A DNA stretch of 64,000 nucleotides from Setophaga petechia. Lineage: Eukaryota; Chordata; Aves; Passeriformes; Parulidae. The notes under the pieces were generated by a model. The model did not search any database, was not told where the DNA came from, and saw only the letters and a list, made by a program, of their open reading frames with translations. The stretch covers positions 45,081,344 through 45,145,343 of the forward strand of contig JANCRA010000003.1 of NCBI GenBank assembly GCA_024362935.1, read 5' to 3'. Below are positions 23,947 through 36,520 of the stretch, in pieces. Position 1 is the first letter of the stretch; each line of letters begins with the position of its first letter. A program made the translations under genes and the position numbers.

Positions 23947-24757
23947 GGAAAGCAGCAGAAAAAAGCCTTTGAAAAGTGAAAACAAAGAATCAGACTCTAT
24001 TGTAGTTCTACTTTCACTGCCCTAATCTGTTTTCCATCATACTACATGTAGAGACTACAAACATCACCTGATACAGACACCCCAATCAACAGTTGACCAT
24101 GGACAGTTATTGTTTGCTATCTGTAATCTCTCATCCCCGTGTTTGTGGTTTTCAAATCGTCCTTTTCATTCCCTTTTAGCAACCTGAATTGAGTTGAACC
24201 TCATCCCCTGCCTCCCCCAAAAGAACCTTTTGCCTGTCAGCAGGAGTAACAACTGAGTCAGTTGCAAACTTTGGACTTGATTCATGCAGGCACAACATAC
24301 AGATCACATGCCTTTGCCACGGAAATTACCCAGAAACAAAAGTGTGGAGCATGCCACTTTGATTAAGTGTACAACTGGGATCCCTTACTTCTCAGCGTGA
24401 GCCCTTTCCCCTGAGCAGCATTAAGGGCTTCTCAATCACACAAGGAAAATACTGCTAAATGGGCAGGGGAGCACCAGGAGGAAGTGTGGGGGGAAAAGAT
24501 GATGTTGGCTCTATTGCAGAATTTTATTTTTTTTTAAAGTGGGGGTCTTTCTTTTCTTTTCCTCTGTCCCTCTCCAACACCGAAAAAAATCCCTATTAAA
24601 AGTAAGCTCACCCCAGGGGATATTTTGTGGTTCAGCCATCCTTCACAAGCCTTAATTTCATTATTCAATACTTCAGACAACTCAGATCTAAAAAGTGATA
24701 TAAAACAGTAATAACATGCACAGTAGTGCCCCAGGAAACACTGGTCCTTTCTTTTGC

Positions 24758-24773
24758 AAAAAAAAAAAAAAAA
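24758..24773 (+). repeat. A16 homopolymer
   Basis: Sixteen consecutive A residues. No retroposon body was seen next to it. Confidence 0.8.
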
Positions 24774-26176
24774 GTGGTAGGTAATGTGCTTAAGACCAAG
24801 GATCCTCCAGCTCAATTCCTGTGACTGACACAGATGTGCTAAGCAAACACAGCAAATTCAACTGCACTCCCACTGCCTACATGTATTCATTCACAAAGCT
24901 AACCACACATAACAACAAATTGTTTATGCACTTCTTCTGATGGTTAACTAATATCTCACTGCTGGGAGACAAAGCCATTGTGATAATGTGCTTATCCCTG
25001 AACAGACTGAAGAGAAAGATGAAAAGTTTAGATGAGGATGGTCAAATTTCAGACTTCACCACTGAAATTGTAGAACCTGTAACTCTCAACATTTTTAACA
25101 GAACTGCACTAATATAATATGAAAACAAAAATGAAACCTTGTGTTATTTCAGTTTTACAATCAGAACTAAAAATGTCATTGAATGCTAGGGTTTTTTCTA
25201 GCAGCAATGGAATTTGGGAATACATAAATTCTAGTACAACCCATGTTCTTTTCTTTCTTGGATTGTGTGGGGAAATCTTCCTGTGGACATTTTTGAAGGC
25301 AGAAAAATTTAAAAACTGATTTTTTTTTAATGAGTTAGTTTTGTCATATTTTGGTACTTTTCCACTCAAATACAGGTGTATGCCCACACAGCCTCTAAAG
25401 CATGAGTAACATTTGAACCATGAGGTTTGCTTTATCTATTTCCTGATCATTGTTAATGCTTTTAAACAACCACAGAAATTACATAGGCAAATTCATTCTC
25501 TTTGTACAGACCAATGAAACATTTGGGAAAGATGCTTAAGCTCCCACTGCCACTTTTTAATTTTGTCTTGGGTTTCCTCTCTCTTTGACATCATTCTGAT
25601 TTTGAAGAGAAGCAATTTTAAATCTAAAGGTCAAACAGCATCATTTTCAAAAGGGAATGGATGATAGGGTTAATGGGAGAAAGACAAGAAATTAAGTCTC
25701 TTTAGCCCTCTCCCCATTAAACACTAAATTTTCGAGAAAGAGAAGAGGAAAAGCAGAAGTGGCAGATGAAGCTATAGACTGCTTTTGCTATAGAGACTAA
25801 AAAGTGATAAAAGAAAAATATTTATATTTGTATGGCAGAAATCTTATCAGAGAATTATAAAAATATTAAGTAGGCATATAAAACATGGCATTATTATACC
25901 ACTAGTATAAAACTTACAAGAAGGCTTCTACAGTACTTTTATATCCCATCCCCAATAACAGTATCATATAAATCAGTTGATCAAAAAGCAAAAAAAATTA
26001 ATCTCGCAGTATTTTCTTGTTCAATTTTTTCCCTCCATTTATTATTTTTATCAGAGGAGATGCAGTACTGTAAATTTTTAACCTAAACATGTGATTCATA
26101 AGAAAGCAAAATAACGTGCCTGGCAGGTCACATAATAGCTGTGCATGTCCATGTGCTAAGCCAGAGTCAAGGGTGG

Positions 26177-26217
26177 TTGTGTGTGTGTGGGGGTGTGTGT
26201 GTGTGCATTTATGTGTG
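26177..26217 (+). repeat. interrupted (GT)n microsatellite
   Basis: GT units are interrupted by GGGGG and by CATTTAT. The tract is likely variable in length. Confidence 0.85.
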
Positions 26218-27562
26218 AGCTGGAACAGGTGGCAGGAGAGGACTTTTTGAGGTGAGGCTCTTGGAGGGTAAACCCTTTAGCCTTGCCTTCTTCTTTGTGT
26301 ATCCAAGGAGAGACATCTCTTGCAGTGGCAGGGCACTGACACCTGTGTCCTGCTGCTGCTCCTCGTGTGCCCCTGAGCAGCCCTGGGCTCTGCAGGCATG
26401 CAGAATTCTGCAAAATGCCCCCTGAGACTGGTTCCAAAGGGAGAAGGGAAAGCCAGAGGCCACCTGAATGATGCTCACTAGGGGGATGGGACCTGCTCTG
26501 CCTGTTTGACAGACAAATGCTCAGATGCAGCTTCTTTTGCCAGCCTGATTTGACTTCTTTCTGCTTCCAGTCCTTTCCAAGCTTTTTGTGAAACTACTTT
26601 CTGTTTCTGCCTCTTCCCAAATGCTACAATTTCTGTCTGGAAGAATTTTTAAAATCTGCCTCTTCAGTATTGTTTGTTGATCCTGCTCCTGTTTGAGATG
26701 CAACATTCAGCTTGAATGCTTCTTTTAGTCAGTTCTGTGAATACCATTTATTAGGCAAATATTTCTCTTTACAGATAGAGCTATTTTCCTTACAACAAAA
26801 GGAGACAGACTATATTTCTTGTAATAAAATATTTCTGGAAACAAACTAAAGTTTAAAAAATTTTAAAGACTTACCACTAAACAAATATTTTTAATATGGC
26901 AGACAATCTGAATAGACAAAAAATGCAAGCCACACTCAGTTGTTAGGAATGCTCCATGTCATATTTGACTGAGTTAGTTTAACAGTAAAACCTAGATCCA
27001 AATAACTGAAAAACATTTGAAATTACTTAAATGAAGAGTAGAAAATAGACATACAGTGTAAATGTGTTTAAAGGCTAAGAGAAACTGAGTGAAGGGATTA
27101 CAAGTGAATGCAAAGTTAAGTTGTTGCATTAAGAATGATTGAAATAACAAAGTGTGTATTAAAATTCCTGCAGTTAAGGTGACATATAGCAAGACCATAC
27201 ATTTACAACAGCCTCTTTGAGCCCATGAGTTAAAATACTTTGAAATTACTGCAGTATGCCTCCCACCTTCCAGTTGTTTTGTGTGAAGAGAATTTCCTTT
27301 GGAATACCTGCAGCTGGTATGGCAGGCAGCCCTGGAATAGTGGCAAAGATACTTGTCACGCCCTGACTCCCTGTACCTGTGTTTTCACAAGTAGATGGAT
27401 CAGCCCCAGAGGCTCTACTCTCACTTCCACACAGGCAGGTACGGATTTAAGATGCACATAAGCAAAGCAGTCACTCAAAACCCTGTATGCAAACCTTGCT
27501 GCAGATGCCAAGGGGGGCAACTCAGAGAGCAGAACGTAGAAAATGGAACCACACAGTCCTGT

Positions 27563-28446
27563 GTAATAAATTCATCAGTGACAAAGACAGTAGGATAAGA
27601 GCACTCAGAAAAGTTGCAGATGACTCCAGGCTGAGCAGCTGACACACCTGAGGGAAAGGACATCATTCAGAGTGACCTGAAACAAGTTCAGGAACTGAAC
27701 TCTTGGGAACCTCACAAGGTTCAAAAACTGCCAAGGCTTTGCACCTGGTTCAGGGCAATCCCGGGTATCAAGGCAGACTGAGAACATCCCTGTAGAGATA
27801 GACTTGGAATACAGGTGGATGAGAAGCTGGACATTTGCTGGCAATGTGAACTGGCAGCCCAGAGAGCCAAAAGTGTCCTGGGCTGCACCCAGGGTCCCGT
27901 GGGCAGCAGGGGAGGGAGGGGGCTCTGCCCCTCTGCTCTGCTCTGACCCCACCTGCAGGGCTGCCTCCAGCTCTGGGTGTCAGCACAGAAAGGACAGGGA
28001 CCTGCTGGGGTGAGTCCAGAGGAGGCCATCAAGATGATCACAGAGATGGAGCACCTCTCCTATGAGGAAAGGCTGAGAATGTTGGGACAGTTCATCCTGA
28101 AGAAGTTCTGGGGTGACTCTGTGATGTCCCAGTACCCAAAGAGGGCTTATAAGAAATATGGGGACAGCCTTTTGGGTAGGGCCTGTTGTGACAGGATGGG
28201 GTTAATAGTTTTAAACTAAAAGAGGTAAGATTCAGATTAGACACACAGAAGGAATGTTTTACTCTGAGGATGGTGTAACAAGGAGACAACTGGTAGATGC
28301 CTCATCTCTGGAAATATTCAGGGGCAGGTAGGACAGGACTCTGAGCAACCTGCTCCACTTGAAAATGTCCCTGCTCATCTTAAGGGGCTTGGACTAGAGG
28401 AGCTTTAAAGCTTCCTTGCAACCCAAACTCTTCTGTGTTTCTGTGA
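27563..28446 (+). mobile_element. CR1 LINE, ~880-bp 3' portion
   Basis: This is one of the two longest CR1 copies in the window. It starts within ORF2 at a block matching the end of the reverse-transcriptase core (TTCATCAGTGACAAAGACAG, then the ADD codons at 27616-27624). It runs through the C-terminal part of ORF2 and the 3' UTR to a degenerate TTCTGTGTTTCTGTGAA end. GC content rises sharply over 27840-28030, as expected for CR1 ORF2. Substitutions and small indels have broken the frame. It is 5'-truncated and inactive. Confidence 0.93.
27600..28219 (+). pseudogene. decayed CR1 ORF2 (reverse transcriptase) C-terminal remnant
   Basis: The codons at 27613-27627 read V-A-D-D-S, the Ala-Asp-Asp reverse-transcriptase motif C of CR1 (normally in the context FADDT). 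The best preserved stretch is 27977-28219, where the frame reads EHLSYEERLRMLGQF and continues AYKKYGDSLLGRACCDR, both typical of the CR1 ORF2 C-terminus. The two parts are in different frames, so at least one frameshift separates them. It is a relic of a self-copying element and not a host gene. Confidence 0.85.
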
Positions 28447-28510
28447 AATGTGTTGAGTGAATTTACTCTTTTCAGCACATGCTATGCCATTAACTCACAA
28501 CCCTCGCCAT

Positions 28511-28604
28511 TCACTTTTTTTTTCACTTTTTTTTCTCCTCTTTTTTTGACCAATTTGCCTCTTCTTTTTTTCCCCTTTCCCCTCCTAATGTTTTTTCTTC
28601 TTTG
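28511..28604 (+). repeat. polypyrimidine (T/C) tract
   Basis: About 90 bases are almost entirely T and C on the plus strand, broken by a few A and G residues. It may be the degraded T-rich flank of an old insertion or simple sequence. It begins 65 bases after the CR1 end. Confidence 0.75.
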
Positions 28605-29112
28605 AGGTAATTTCTCTCTCTGTGTGATAGATAAGACAAATAAAAATGAAAGAGAGATTAATTCATTTTATGAAAAAAAAAAAAATTCTCAGCACTAAAG
28701 AAATGGGAATGCCTAAGGTACTAAAGTAGTAGATTTATGGTAAATAATGATACATTAATTTAAGCGTTCTATAAATTGATGAAATGGCATGACCCTGAAC
28801 TTTCTGGTTCAAGTTCATCTCTGGTATAATTCTCCTTGATCCAAAATAGAGTTGCAAGAATGAAAATGACACTCAAAGCTTGATTAATTTTAAGCACCAT
28901 GTGCTTAAAAAGGTACATTTTTGTTTCATAAGCCTTTTCTGAACATAATTCTTTAGGAGACTCTGACAAGCCTAAATTCTAGCAAGGTGACAACTTTTTA
29001 TGTCTAACAGCAGCAGCTACAGCAGGACATCGACTTCTGCACCGAGAAGGAATTTAAAGATTAAAAGACATTGCTATTTGTTACTGTCATAAATGCTGTT
29101 GAACTACCCAAT

Positions 29113-29133
29113 ATTTAAATTAATAATTTAAAT
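29113..29133. other. perfect AT-only inverted repeat (10-bp arms)
   Basis: ATTTAAATTA, one A, then TAATTTAAAT: perfectly complementary arms around a single base. It contains TAATTA-like homeodomain core words. It lies in a stretch with a conserved-element look, which is why I list it. Confidence 0.7.
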
Positions 29134-30668
29134 GTTTGCCTAATGAACTGGACTTGATTACATTAAGACATTCTCAATTAATTCTGACAGATCATCTTCT
29201 GAATTAGAATACAGAACCAAAATGTTTTATGGATTTCTGGCCAAAGTGTTTACTGACTGAATATTTCTCCAACAATTAAAAATAGCCCTGTTCTATAGCA
29301 AAAATGCTTAAAAAGCAATGAGTGAAAAAATCAGAAAAAATAGAAACAAAAATAGGAAGCAAGGGTAGCAAATCCTCCTCTTAGCCATCCTGTCAGCTGG
29401 AAATTGGCAACTAGAGGAAGTAGAAACAAGAAGTGACAAGTAGTGGAAGAGACATGCTACCTCTGGCAACTATTAAAAGTGAGTTAAGAGGTCAGAATTG
29501 TTATCACTCAGGAAGATTGCTGGAAGTTTTAAAGAAAGACAAAAGAATAAGCCACAGACATCTATGAGATTACAAGAAATCAATGCACAGTTTTGCCTGA
29601 AACCAACAATTTAGTAAGATGCATTGAGCCTCGGAACTTCAGACTTTTTTTAAAAAAAATTATTAGTCTAGCTCAACTCATTCTTCTTATTCTCTGCACT
29701 GGATCAGGTTTTAGAGGTGCTTTAGGTATTGGACAGGATCTGTGAGATTTCACTTCCCTTTAGAGCAATTTAGGGACCTCATTCAAGTCTTTAATTTTAT
29801 AGGGAATGTAAAACTTCCACTAGTCAGAGTTAAATTTTCATACCATATGTTAACACTATTTTCTATCTCATTCTCTTATTCATGCAACAGTTTATTTTTG
29901 GGTACTCTGTGTTCTTTGGACAATCAAATTACTCTTTTTTTTAATTTACTCAGTTAAACTGCAAATGTGTACAACAGGATTGGGTTGTGGAACTATTACA
30001 AGAAGAGAGACAGTTACTGACATCAGTGCCAGGAGTGAACAAGCCAGAGACATGATGGTAGCTAAGAAGGCAACTCTACATAGTTTTGATTTTCTAGAAA
30101 GCTGTTTTTAAAAAAATTATTCCCTAAATATTCTAGATTCAGGAAAGGTAGTTGGAGATACTTTATGAAAAGACAAAATAGTTAATAGAGAAAATGATCA
30201 TATTACCAGAAGACACTTTCTACTCCTTGACTTAATATTATCTTTTTTACCAAGCTTAAAATTTAAATACTGTCTTTCAGAGGGAGCAGACTCCTTATAT
30301 CTCTGTTCAGTGTTTCACAAAAGTGTGTTTCTGCTGGCATTATGTCAATAAGGTGAGTTCTTCATAATCTTCATGGTGTTTTGTCTAATTTTGGGGAGGA
30401 TGGCAAGAGAGGAAAACCAAAATTACATCCCAATCTTATTCTTAAAGAATTTTTAGGAGGAAAGGAAAATTGGTGCTAATATTAAGCCACAACTGTCTTT
30501 CCAGTACCAGACAAGTAGCCATGTATTCACATACACATTTAAAAACTGAGATCGCGTAGGGAGGTGGGGAAGGATGCTGGAGAACTTTCTGTTCAAGAAC
30601 ATGCCACCTCCTACTCACATTTTCTACATCATTCATCATGCCCAGCTCCAAGCTTATTGCAGGTTTGC

Positions 30669-30697
30669 AAAAAAAAAAAAAAAAAAAAAAAAAAAAT
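30669..30697 (+). repeat. A29 homopolymer
   Basis: Twenty-nine consecutive A residues, the longest homopolymer in the window. No retrocopied gene was recognised upstream. Confidence 0.85.
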
Positions 30698-31363
30698 TCA
30701 GAAAACGAAGCTGTTCTCATGGTTAATAATTTTCTGAGCTATTTTCCTCTGCAGATCTCCACATCCGTGGCATTCAGGCAGAGAACTTCTCTGTCAATGC
30801 CATGCTGTTAATGTGGATAACTATCCTCCAGCATCTGCTAAATCAGCCTTGGCAACTCCTCTCCTAAAGCTGACATGTTCCACCACTGAGAGTCACACCA
30901 ACAGCCAGTTCATGGAGACAGTGATGAGGCCAAATCCAGCCCTGGTCTCGTTTTATCCCACCAGGGAACCTGACACATGGTGTCTTATCTCTGGCAGACC
31001 AAGAAAGAGCAGCAGAGAGGCTTTGAGAGAGATGTTTGGGTACTCAGAATTCTGTGGAGAATTCTACACGTGTCAGAGCAGAAGAGCTTCAAAGCATAAA
31101 AGGTGCAAAACATTTGTGACTTGCAGGAGGCCAGTTGAGAACTTTTAGCCTCCAGGCACTCCCTTACCACTGCTGGGATGTTCTCAGACTTTACCACTTT
31201 CTGCTTGTTTGTTTAGGGATAGACAATTTATCATACCTGGCCTTCAGGCGCAATCTGGACTGGGTGCACACATAATGATCACTGACACAACAAGCAAAAT
31301 TCATGTGTCCTGCATGCTTCTGGGCAAGAACAAAGATGCTGGCAGGTTAGCAATGAATAGAAC

Positions 31364-31383
31364 AAAAAAAAAAAAAAAAAAAA
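31364..31383 (+). repeat. A20 homopolymer
   Basis: Twenty A residues after GAATAGAAC. It is about 670 bases downstream of the A29 run. I found no shared sequence between the two upstream flanks. Confidence 0.85.
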
Positions 31384-34049
31384 TCCCAATTCCCTACTTA
31401 ATTTGTTTATCTTAATCTACTAAAAGCATATATAAATCAATTACAAGTTTTTTTCAAAATAACTAAACCACATTCTATTAGAGAACATCACTTTTTTCCC
31501 TATTTTTCTCTTTTTTTTTACCTGAATTTCATACTTGATTCATTGACTTACAGTCAAAAGTGCTATACTATTCCTTCTATATTATAAAAATTTGGAGATT
31601 TTTGTGGCATTGCCCATGAAAGAATGAGGAACACCCAGATACCTAAAAATAGTAACTTTGTAATTTAAAAAAAGAAAAACAACTACAATTACTTGCAGCA
31701 AGAGCAGTCATTTAAAGACTTATAACACAGAAACATAATCATATGAATAAAAATTAAATATACAATACTGAAAGGTAAACAACTATAGAAAAAAAAGAAG
31801 AACCCCAAATATAATCAGACAAGAAGAATTCAATATTTTTAAAAGTATAAGAAAAGCCATAAACATCAACACAGAAAATAGAAAATCTGGATAGGTTTCA
31901 AAGAGAATTTTGACATATCTTGAGAAATACTGCTCAAGGTTTATCACAACTGGTATTCAGTTTCCTAGAGAGCAACACAATACTTGATGCATATTAACAC
32001 AAAACAATATCAAAGAACAAGACATAGCACACAAAATCAAAGTTAAGAATGCATGATTTCAAATTAAAAGTAACCAAATTTCATTGGCCACATTCACATT
32101 GCTAGCATAAAATTAGATAAAGAAGAAGTAAATCAAAAAAGTATTCAACCATGGTTCAACAGGGGCAATTATTTCCTTTTAGTTTAAATGCGAAATGGAT
32201 CTTTTTGGGAGATGATTGATAACTGGGGTTTAACTTTGGAGCTTTTACTTTAACTAAAGACTCAATAAAGTGTGTCTTTTTCTTGCATCTTTTCCAAATT
32301 TCAATTTTTAACAACCTGTAAGCATTTCATTGCTATCAGTTCTACCAAAACACTAGTCTTAGTCTCACAGAAACTTAGCTGATGGGCAACACAATGAGAT
32401 GACAATAATTTTACTACTACTGAATCAATGGCAAAAATCCAACTAACTTTGAGTCATCATTTTCTCTGTTTCTGTGGATTTGCTTACACTTGTTTTTAGT
32501 ATAAGCTATTAACTCACATAAAAGATAATATCTATTAATGGGTAATGTTTATGATTAGAGAGTTAACATTAGCACAACCATATACCTTAACTTAATGTTT
32601 TCGTACTACTTAACCATGTGAGGTATTGGGAGGCAGAGTTTGGCCCCAAAATCATAAACAGTTTCAGTGGGAGTTTCACCTCAGCTAGTCCAGGTCCAGC
32701 AATATGCGTGACCAGGGTTTTCAAAACACTGAGAACTAAACAGCTTCCAGCTGCAGGGTTTGAGAAGTTGGAGATTAAAACAGCAAACAAGTGAAAACAA
32801 GGACTCCTAATTACTGGTCACTTCAAAGTATCTGAGATGTGAGCTAGTGGATGCCTTGCACTTCTAAAAGTCTTAGTCTATTTGGAGGACAAAATACAGT
32901 GGTGAAAATGTGGAAATCAGCAGTGCTGACCAGGCACTTTCTATATAAATCCACCAAGCTAGATTTTCAGATAAGCAAGAATCAGGAATCAATAATAAAC
33001 GAGACTTAGAAGGTTCTTCTTGGACAGATTTTTTCATGAATTTCACATTCTGTATACCCTCAAGCTCCCATATTTCAGGTGTGCAAGGAATGTAAAATCA
33101 GATCTTTGCTGTAAACTTCACAAATCATCCTCCCACACAATCAACCTATTGAAACCCTTTCAATATTCCACAATGACAACATCGTGCCCAGATCCTCTCT
33201 CATCCAACTGGTTTTTATTTCATTAATTACAAAGGTATTTTTAAATGCCAGTGCAATATTGAAAATTAATATAAACAATTTCCAAAGGAATACAGATAAA
33301 ACCAAACTGGTAGTTTTCTTTTTCTCTTTGTAAATTGAGTTCACCACATTATCCTAACTTGCAGAGCTGCCCTGCAGAACCTTCTCCTGAGTTTTAAACC
33401 TTTGATTTAGTTTTCTTACATGGACTCAGCTTCTTACTTATTTACAGGAAAGTGTGCTGTATTTCCATCTTCATTTGACTCCATTATCAGTTTAATTTAT
33501 TTTCATAATGCTTTGCCAAAGCTACTATTTAAACACGACAATTTAGAAATTCTGTTTGACAGTTCCTTTCTGTTTGATATATGCATAACTCAAAAGCATA
33601 AAACGCTTGGCCATTTTTAAGCTTCCCTTAAAGATGTGATGACATCTAGACTGTATACTCTTGTATATTCTCCACTACCCACTGCCACCTACTGCAGAAT
33701 TAGGAGCAATGCAAATAGACCTACTTTTGAAAAATTCTGAAGTTGAATTGTAAATATAAACTAAAATGCTTAGCGTATAATCTATGCAGATATATGCAGC
33801 GATATATATGCATTATGGACTATTTTAGACCTGAACTCAGTAGAATAGTTAGAATAACAAATGGTTAAGCAGTGTTAGCTTAGATCTAAAAGCTAAATTG
33901 TTTCTCTGAAGAGGTGTCACTTTTTTCCATAAGTAATTAGTTGTACTGTTTCTAAAACATTTGTATAAATTATTGGGTTTTGGTTTATGCTTATTTTTCA
34001 ATTTAAAAGTCCTTTGAAGTAGTCAACTTTTTCGTGCCTCTTTAGGGTT

Positions 34050-34440
34050 TAATGCATTTGATCTCTAAAATGTAATTGCAAATATGAAACCACCCCAGCT
34101 AAGACAGAAGGCTTGTAAAACTACTTCAGCCCCATCTTTTAATCAGGCGAATTACTTCCTAGGCCTGAATGCCAAATGCCATAGGTTATGTAAGCATATG
34201 TGTTGATTTAGGCTTATTTTTCATCTCAAAGAAACAAAAATCAAATTTTCTGGGAGTTAGGCAACAATTTAAAATGCAATTGTCCCTTTGCAATGTCCCA
34301 GTGATAAGCTTTTAGAAGCAATGAATTAGGCACATTTATCTATGGTAATAATGGAAGTTTATTCTCCTTATAATTTCTTTTTAAATACATCTTATTAAAT
34401 TGCAATTAAGTGACAAAATGGATCTTCCTTCTCCTCAAAC
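34050..34440. other. possible conserved non-coding element (texture only)
   Basis: The stretch has no homopolymer runs or repeats and carries many AT-rich core words (GTAATTGCAAAT, CGAATTAC, TGCAATTAAG, ATGAATTAGG). This resembles vertebrate developmental enhancers near gene deserts. It is an impression from texture and is not demonstrated. Confidence 0.2.
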
Positions 34441-35589
34441 CTATAAGTTGTGTTACATTCTGCTTTTTCTTTACTCTTCAAAACCATGAAAAATTAATTG
34501 GTTTCTAAGTCAGTTATTTTCTGTAAGGGGTGTGTTATTTCAGGTACAAAGACCTGACAGATTCATTTCCCATTTCTGGTCTTCATGTTGGAATACACAT
34601 CAGTTTTGACTTTCTGCAAAATTGTTTTTTGTTTTTAGCTACTTTTTCAGTGTAAAAATTTTAAGGGAGATTTTATCTTGCACATTTAAGGAAATGATAT
34701 GCTCAGACATAACACTGGCAGAATAATTGTCAATCATAAAAAGAATATCTGCATTAAAGCTGCTGCTTCTGTTTAACGCCTACATGACTACATCACCAGT
34801 ACCTTGGGTAGGAAATAGCTGTAGACCAAAGCTTCTTAACTATAAACTGGTACTAAAAATTCCTTTAACACAGAAGAAGATTTTTTTTGCTTCCAGAAGC
34901 TAATAGAGTTTGAAATAATTCTTAAATGGATGAAAAGAGATATGTTATAAAAACCTTTTTTTGAGAGTTCATAATTTCATGTTTGCTATTATTATAGATG
35001 ACTTTAGCTTAAAAAGCAAGTAATAAAACTTCATGTATCTTATATTCTTATCTATATTTTTATTACAGATTTTAAACCAAGTATCTATTTATTCTAGTTG
35101 CAGTTTCCTCTTGGTCAAAATTTTTGTTTGGAATGAAGGAAAAGAGTTTGCTCTAAATATAAAATTTTCTTTAATTCACCAGCACAGAACTAGTAAAGAC
35201 TACTTAATGGATTTGAGCAATGTTAGACTACACTAACTTCAAAGAAACAAGAACATGTACACTAAATCTTAATCCCACTGGGCTCAATGAAAACTTTCCT
35301 CTTAACATCAAAGAAATCAGGATTTGGCCTTTATGTCAACATTAACCCCTGTACCTCAGCTTTCCCACTGGACTTGGCACAAAGCAGTGCTTCTGCTGAA
35401 TGTATGTGGTAACTAGAAGTTTTTGGGCTTCATATGTCAGAAAATTGTAAGGATCATGCACAAGGATGGATTATTTTGTTTTTACTGAATGCATCAAAAT
35501 AGTTTTCCTTTAAATTTTTTTTCACTAAAAATTTTTGATAATTTTCACAACGCTTCATGTGAAGCAACATGGACATAATACTGAGTCTA

Positions 35590-35720
35590 AATTTACAGAC
35601 ATATGTGACAACAATTCCCATGGGACATCCACAACTTCTCTAGGAAATCTGTTCCAGTGCTTCACCACTCTCACTGTAAAGAACTTCTTCCTAATATCTA
35701 TTTTAATTCCACTGCTCTTT
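35590..35720 (-). mobile_element. CR1 LINE short internal 3' fragment, antisense
   Basis: The plus strand reads ACATCCACAACTTCTCTAGG, then TCTGTTCCAGTGCTTCACCA, then TCACTGTAAAGAACTTCTTC. On the minus strand this translates as KKFFTVRVVKHWNRFPREVV, a CR1 3' signature. Both ends are lost: neither the tail repeats nor the upstream ORF2 are seen. Confidence 0.85.
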
Positions 35721-36203
35721 TCATGAAATGTGACCAGAAGGACCAGAACTCGAGACTGTCTTCCTCCTTTTCCACTTCCCATTCCCTCAGACATTTGTCC
35801 CTATCCAGAAGCTAAAACTTAATCTCTGGGGATGTTTGCCTATTCCCACCCACCTGTCAGGCTTTAAATTGCATCCATTGGATTCTATTACACAGCACCT
35901 TGGAAAATAAATACCTCCAGGAAGAGGACTGCTGTAGGGGCAGGTGAGGGAAGAGTTCTAACCCTGACCCTGTGAATGGGTACCTTCCTTTTGTGGATCA
36001 CTTTCTGGCTGGTTACCTTCAGTAATATCTGACATGACTAAATTTCTTTCTCTAGTTGCTGCCACAGGTTATGCCCAGTGTTTTACACCTCCTGAGTAGC
36101 CAGTTAGTGGCTGTGAAAAATAACTGGGGAAAACAAAGAACACCTTTATAAATGTGGATCAAGGGCTCTTTCTCCCTCTCTTTTTAAAATTGCACATTCC
36201 ATT
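35721..36203. other. unique sequence between two CR1 pieces
   Basis: No gene or repeat was recognised. It separates a minus-strand and a plus-strand CR1 fragment. Confidence 0.55.
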
Positions 36204-36520
36204 ACCTAAATGGGGCCTACTGGAAAGACGTGGAGGGATCTTTATAAAGGAGTGCAGCAATAGAACAGGGAGTAGTGATTTTAAACTGAAAGAGGTTGGA
36301 TTTAGATTAAATACTAGGAAGAAATTCTCTACTGTGAGGGTGGTGAGGAAAAGGTTGCCCAGAGAAGCTGTGGTTGCCCCATCCCTGTGTCCAAGGCCAG
36401 GCTGGATGGGGCTCTGAGCAGCCTGGGATAGTGGAAGGTGTCCCTGCTCATGGCAGGGGGGTTGCAATGAGATGATTTTTAAGACCTCTTCCAACACAAA
36501 CCATTCCATAGTTTTATAAC
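36204..36520 (+). mobile_element. CR1 LINE, 3'-end fragment
   Basis: The order of blocks is ACCTAAATGGGGCCTAC, TTTTAAACTGAAAGAGGTTG, ACTGTGAGGGTGGTGAGGAA, AAGGCCAGGCTGGATGGGGC and CCTGCTCATGGCAGGGGGGT. The end is a degenerate ACCATTCCATAGTTTTATAA. It belongs to the same general type as the 4.6-kb copy. About ten bases are missing near the CACTGGAACAGG block, where GAGGAAAAGGTTGCC joins directly. Confidence 0.92.

Larger units (their letters stand above)
20166..27562. other. 7.4 kb of unique sequence, no gene seen
   Basis: No exon, RNA gene or transposable element was recognised. Contents that can be named are A-runs at 23494, 23921 and 24758, a TA-rich stretch near 21245-21300 and a GT microsatellite at 26177-26217. 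About 26230-26480 is GC-richer and has overlapping 93- and 89-codon minus-strand frames without known homology. The AT-rich part near 20690-20850 has the even, word-rich texture of a possible conserved non-coding element, which is untested. Confidence 0.55.
28447..35589. other. 7.1 kb of unique sequence, no gene seen
   Basis: Named contents are a pyrimidine tract at 28511-28604, A-runs at 28673, 30669 and 31364, and a perfect inverted repeat at 29113-29133. Two AT-rich stretches with the texture of conserved non-coding DNA lie at about 29080-29300 and 34050-34440. The plus-strand frame of 111 codons at 30813-31148 has no recognisable homology. I support no exon or transposon. Confidence 0.55.

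Noticed and set aside
27605..28041. Several minus-strand frames of up to 115 codons
   Set aside because: They are antisense to the CR1 ORF2 remnant and reflect its GC-rich codons.
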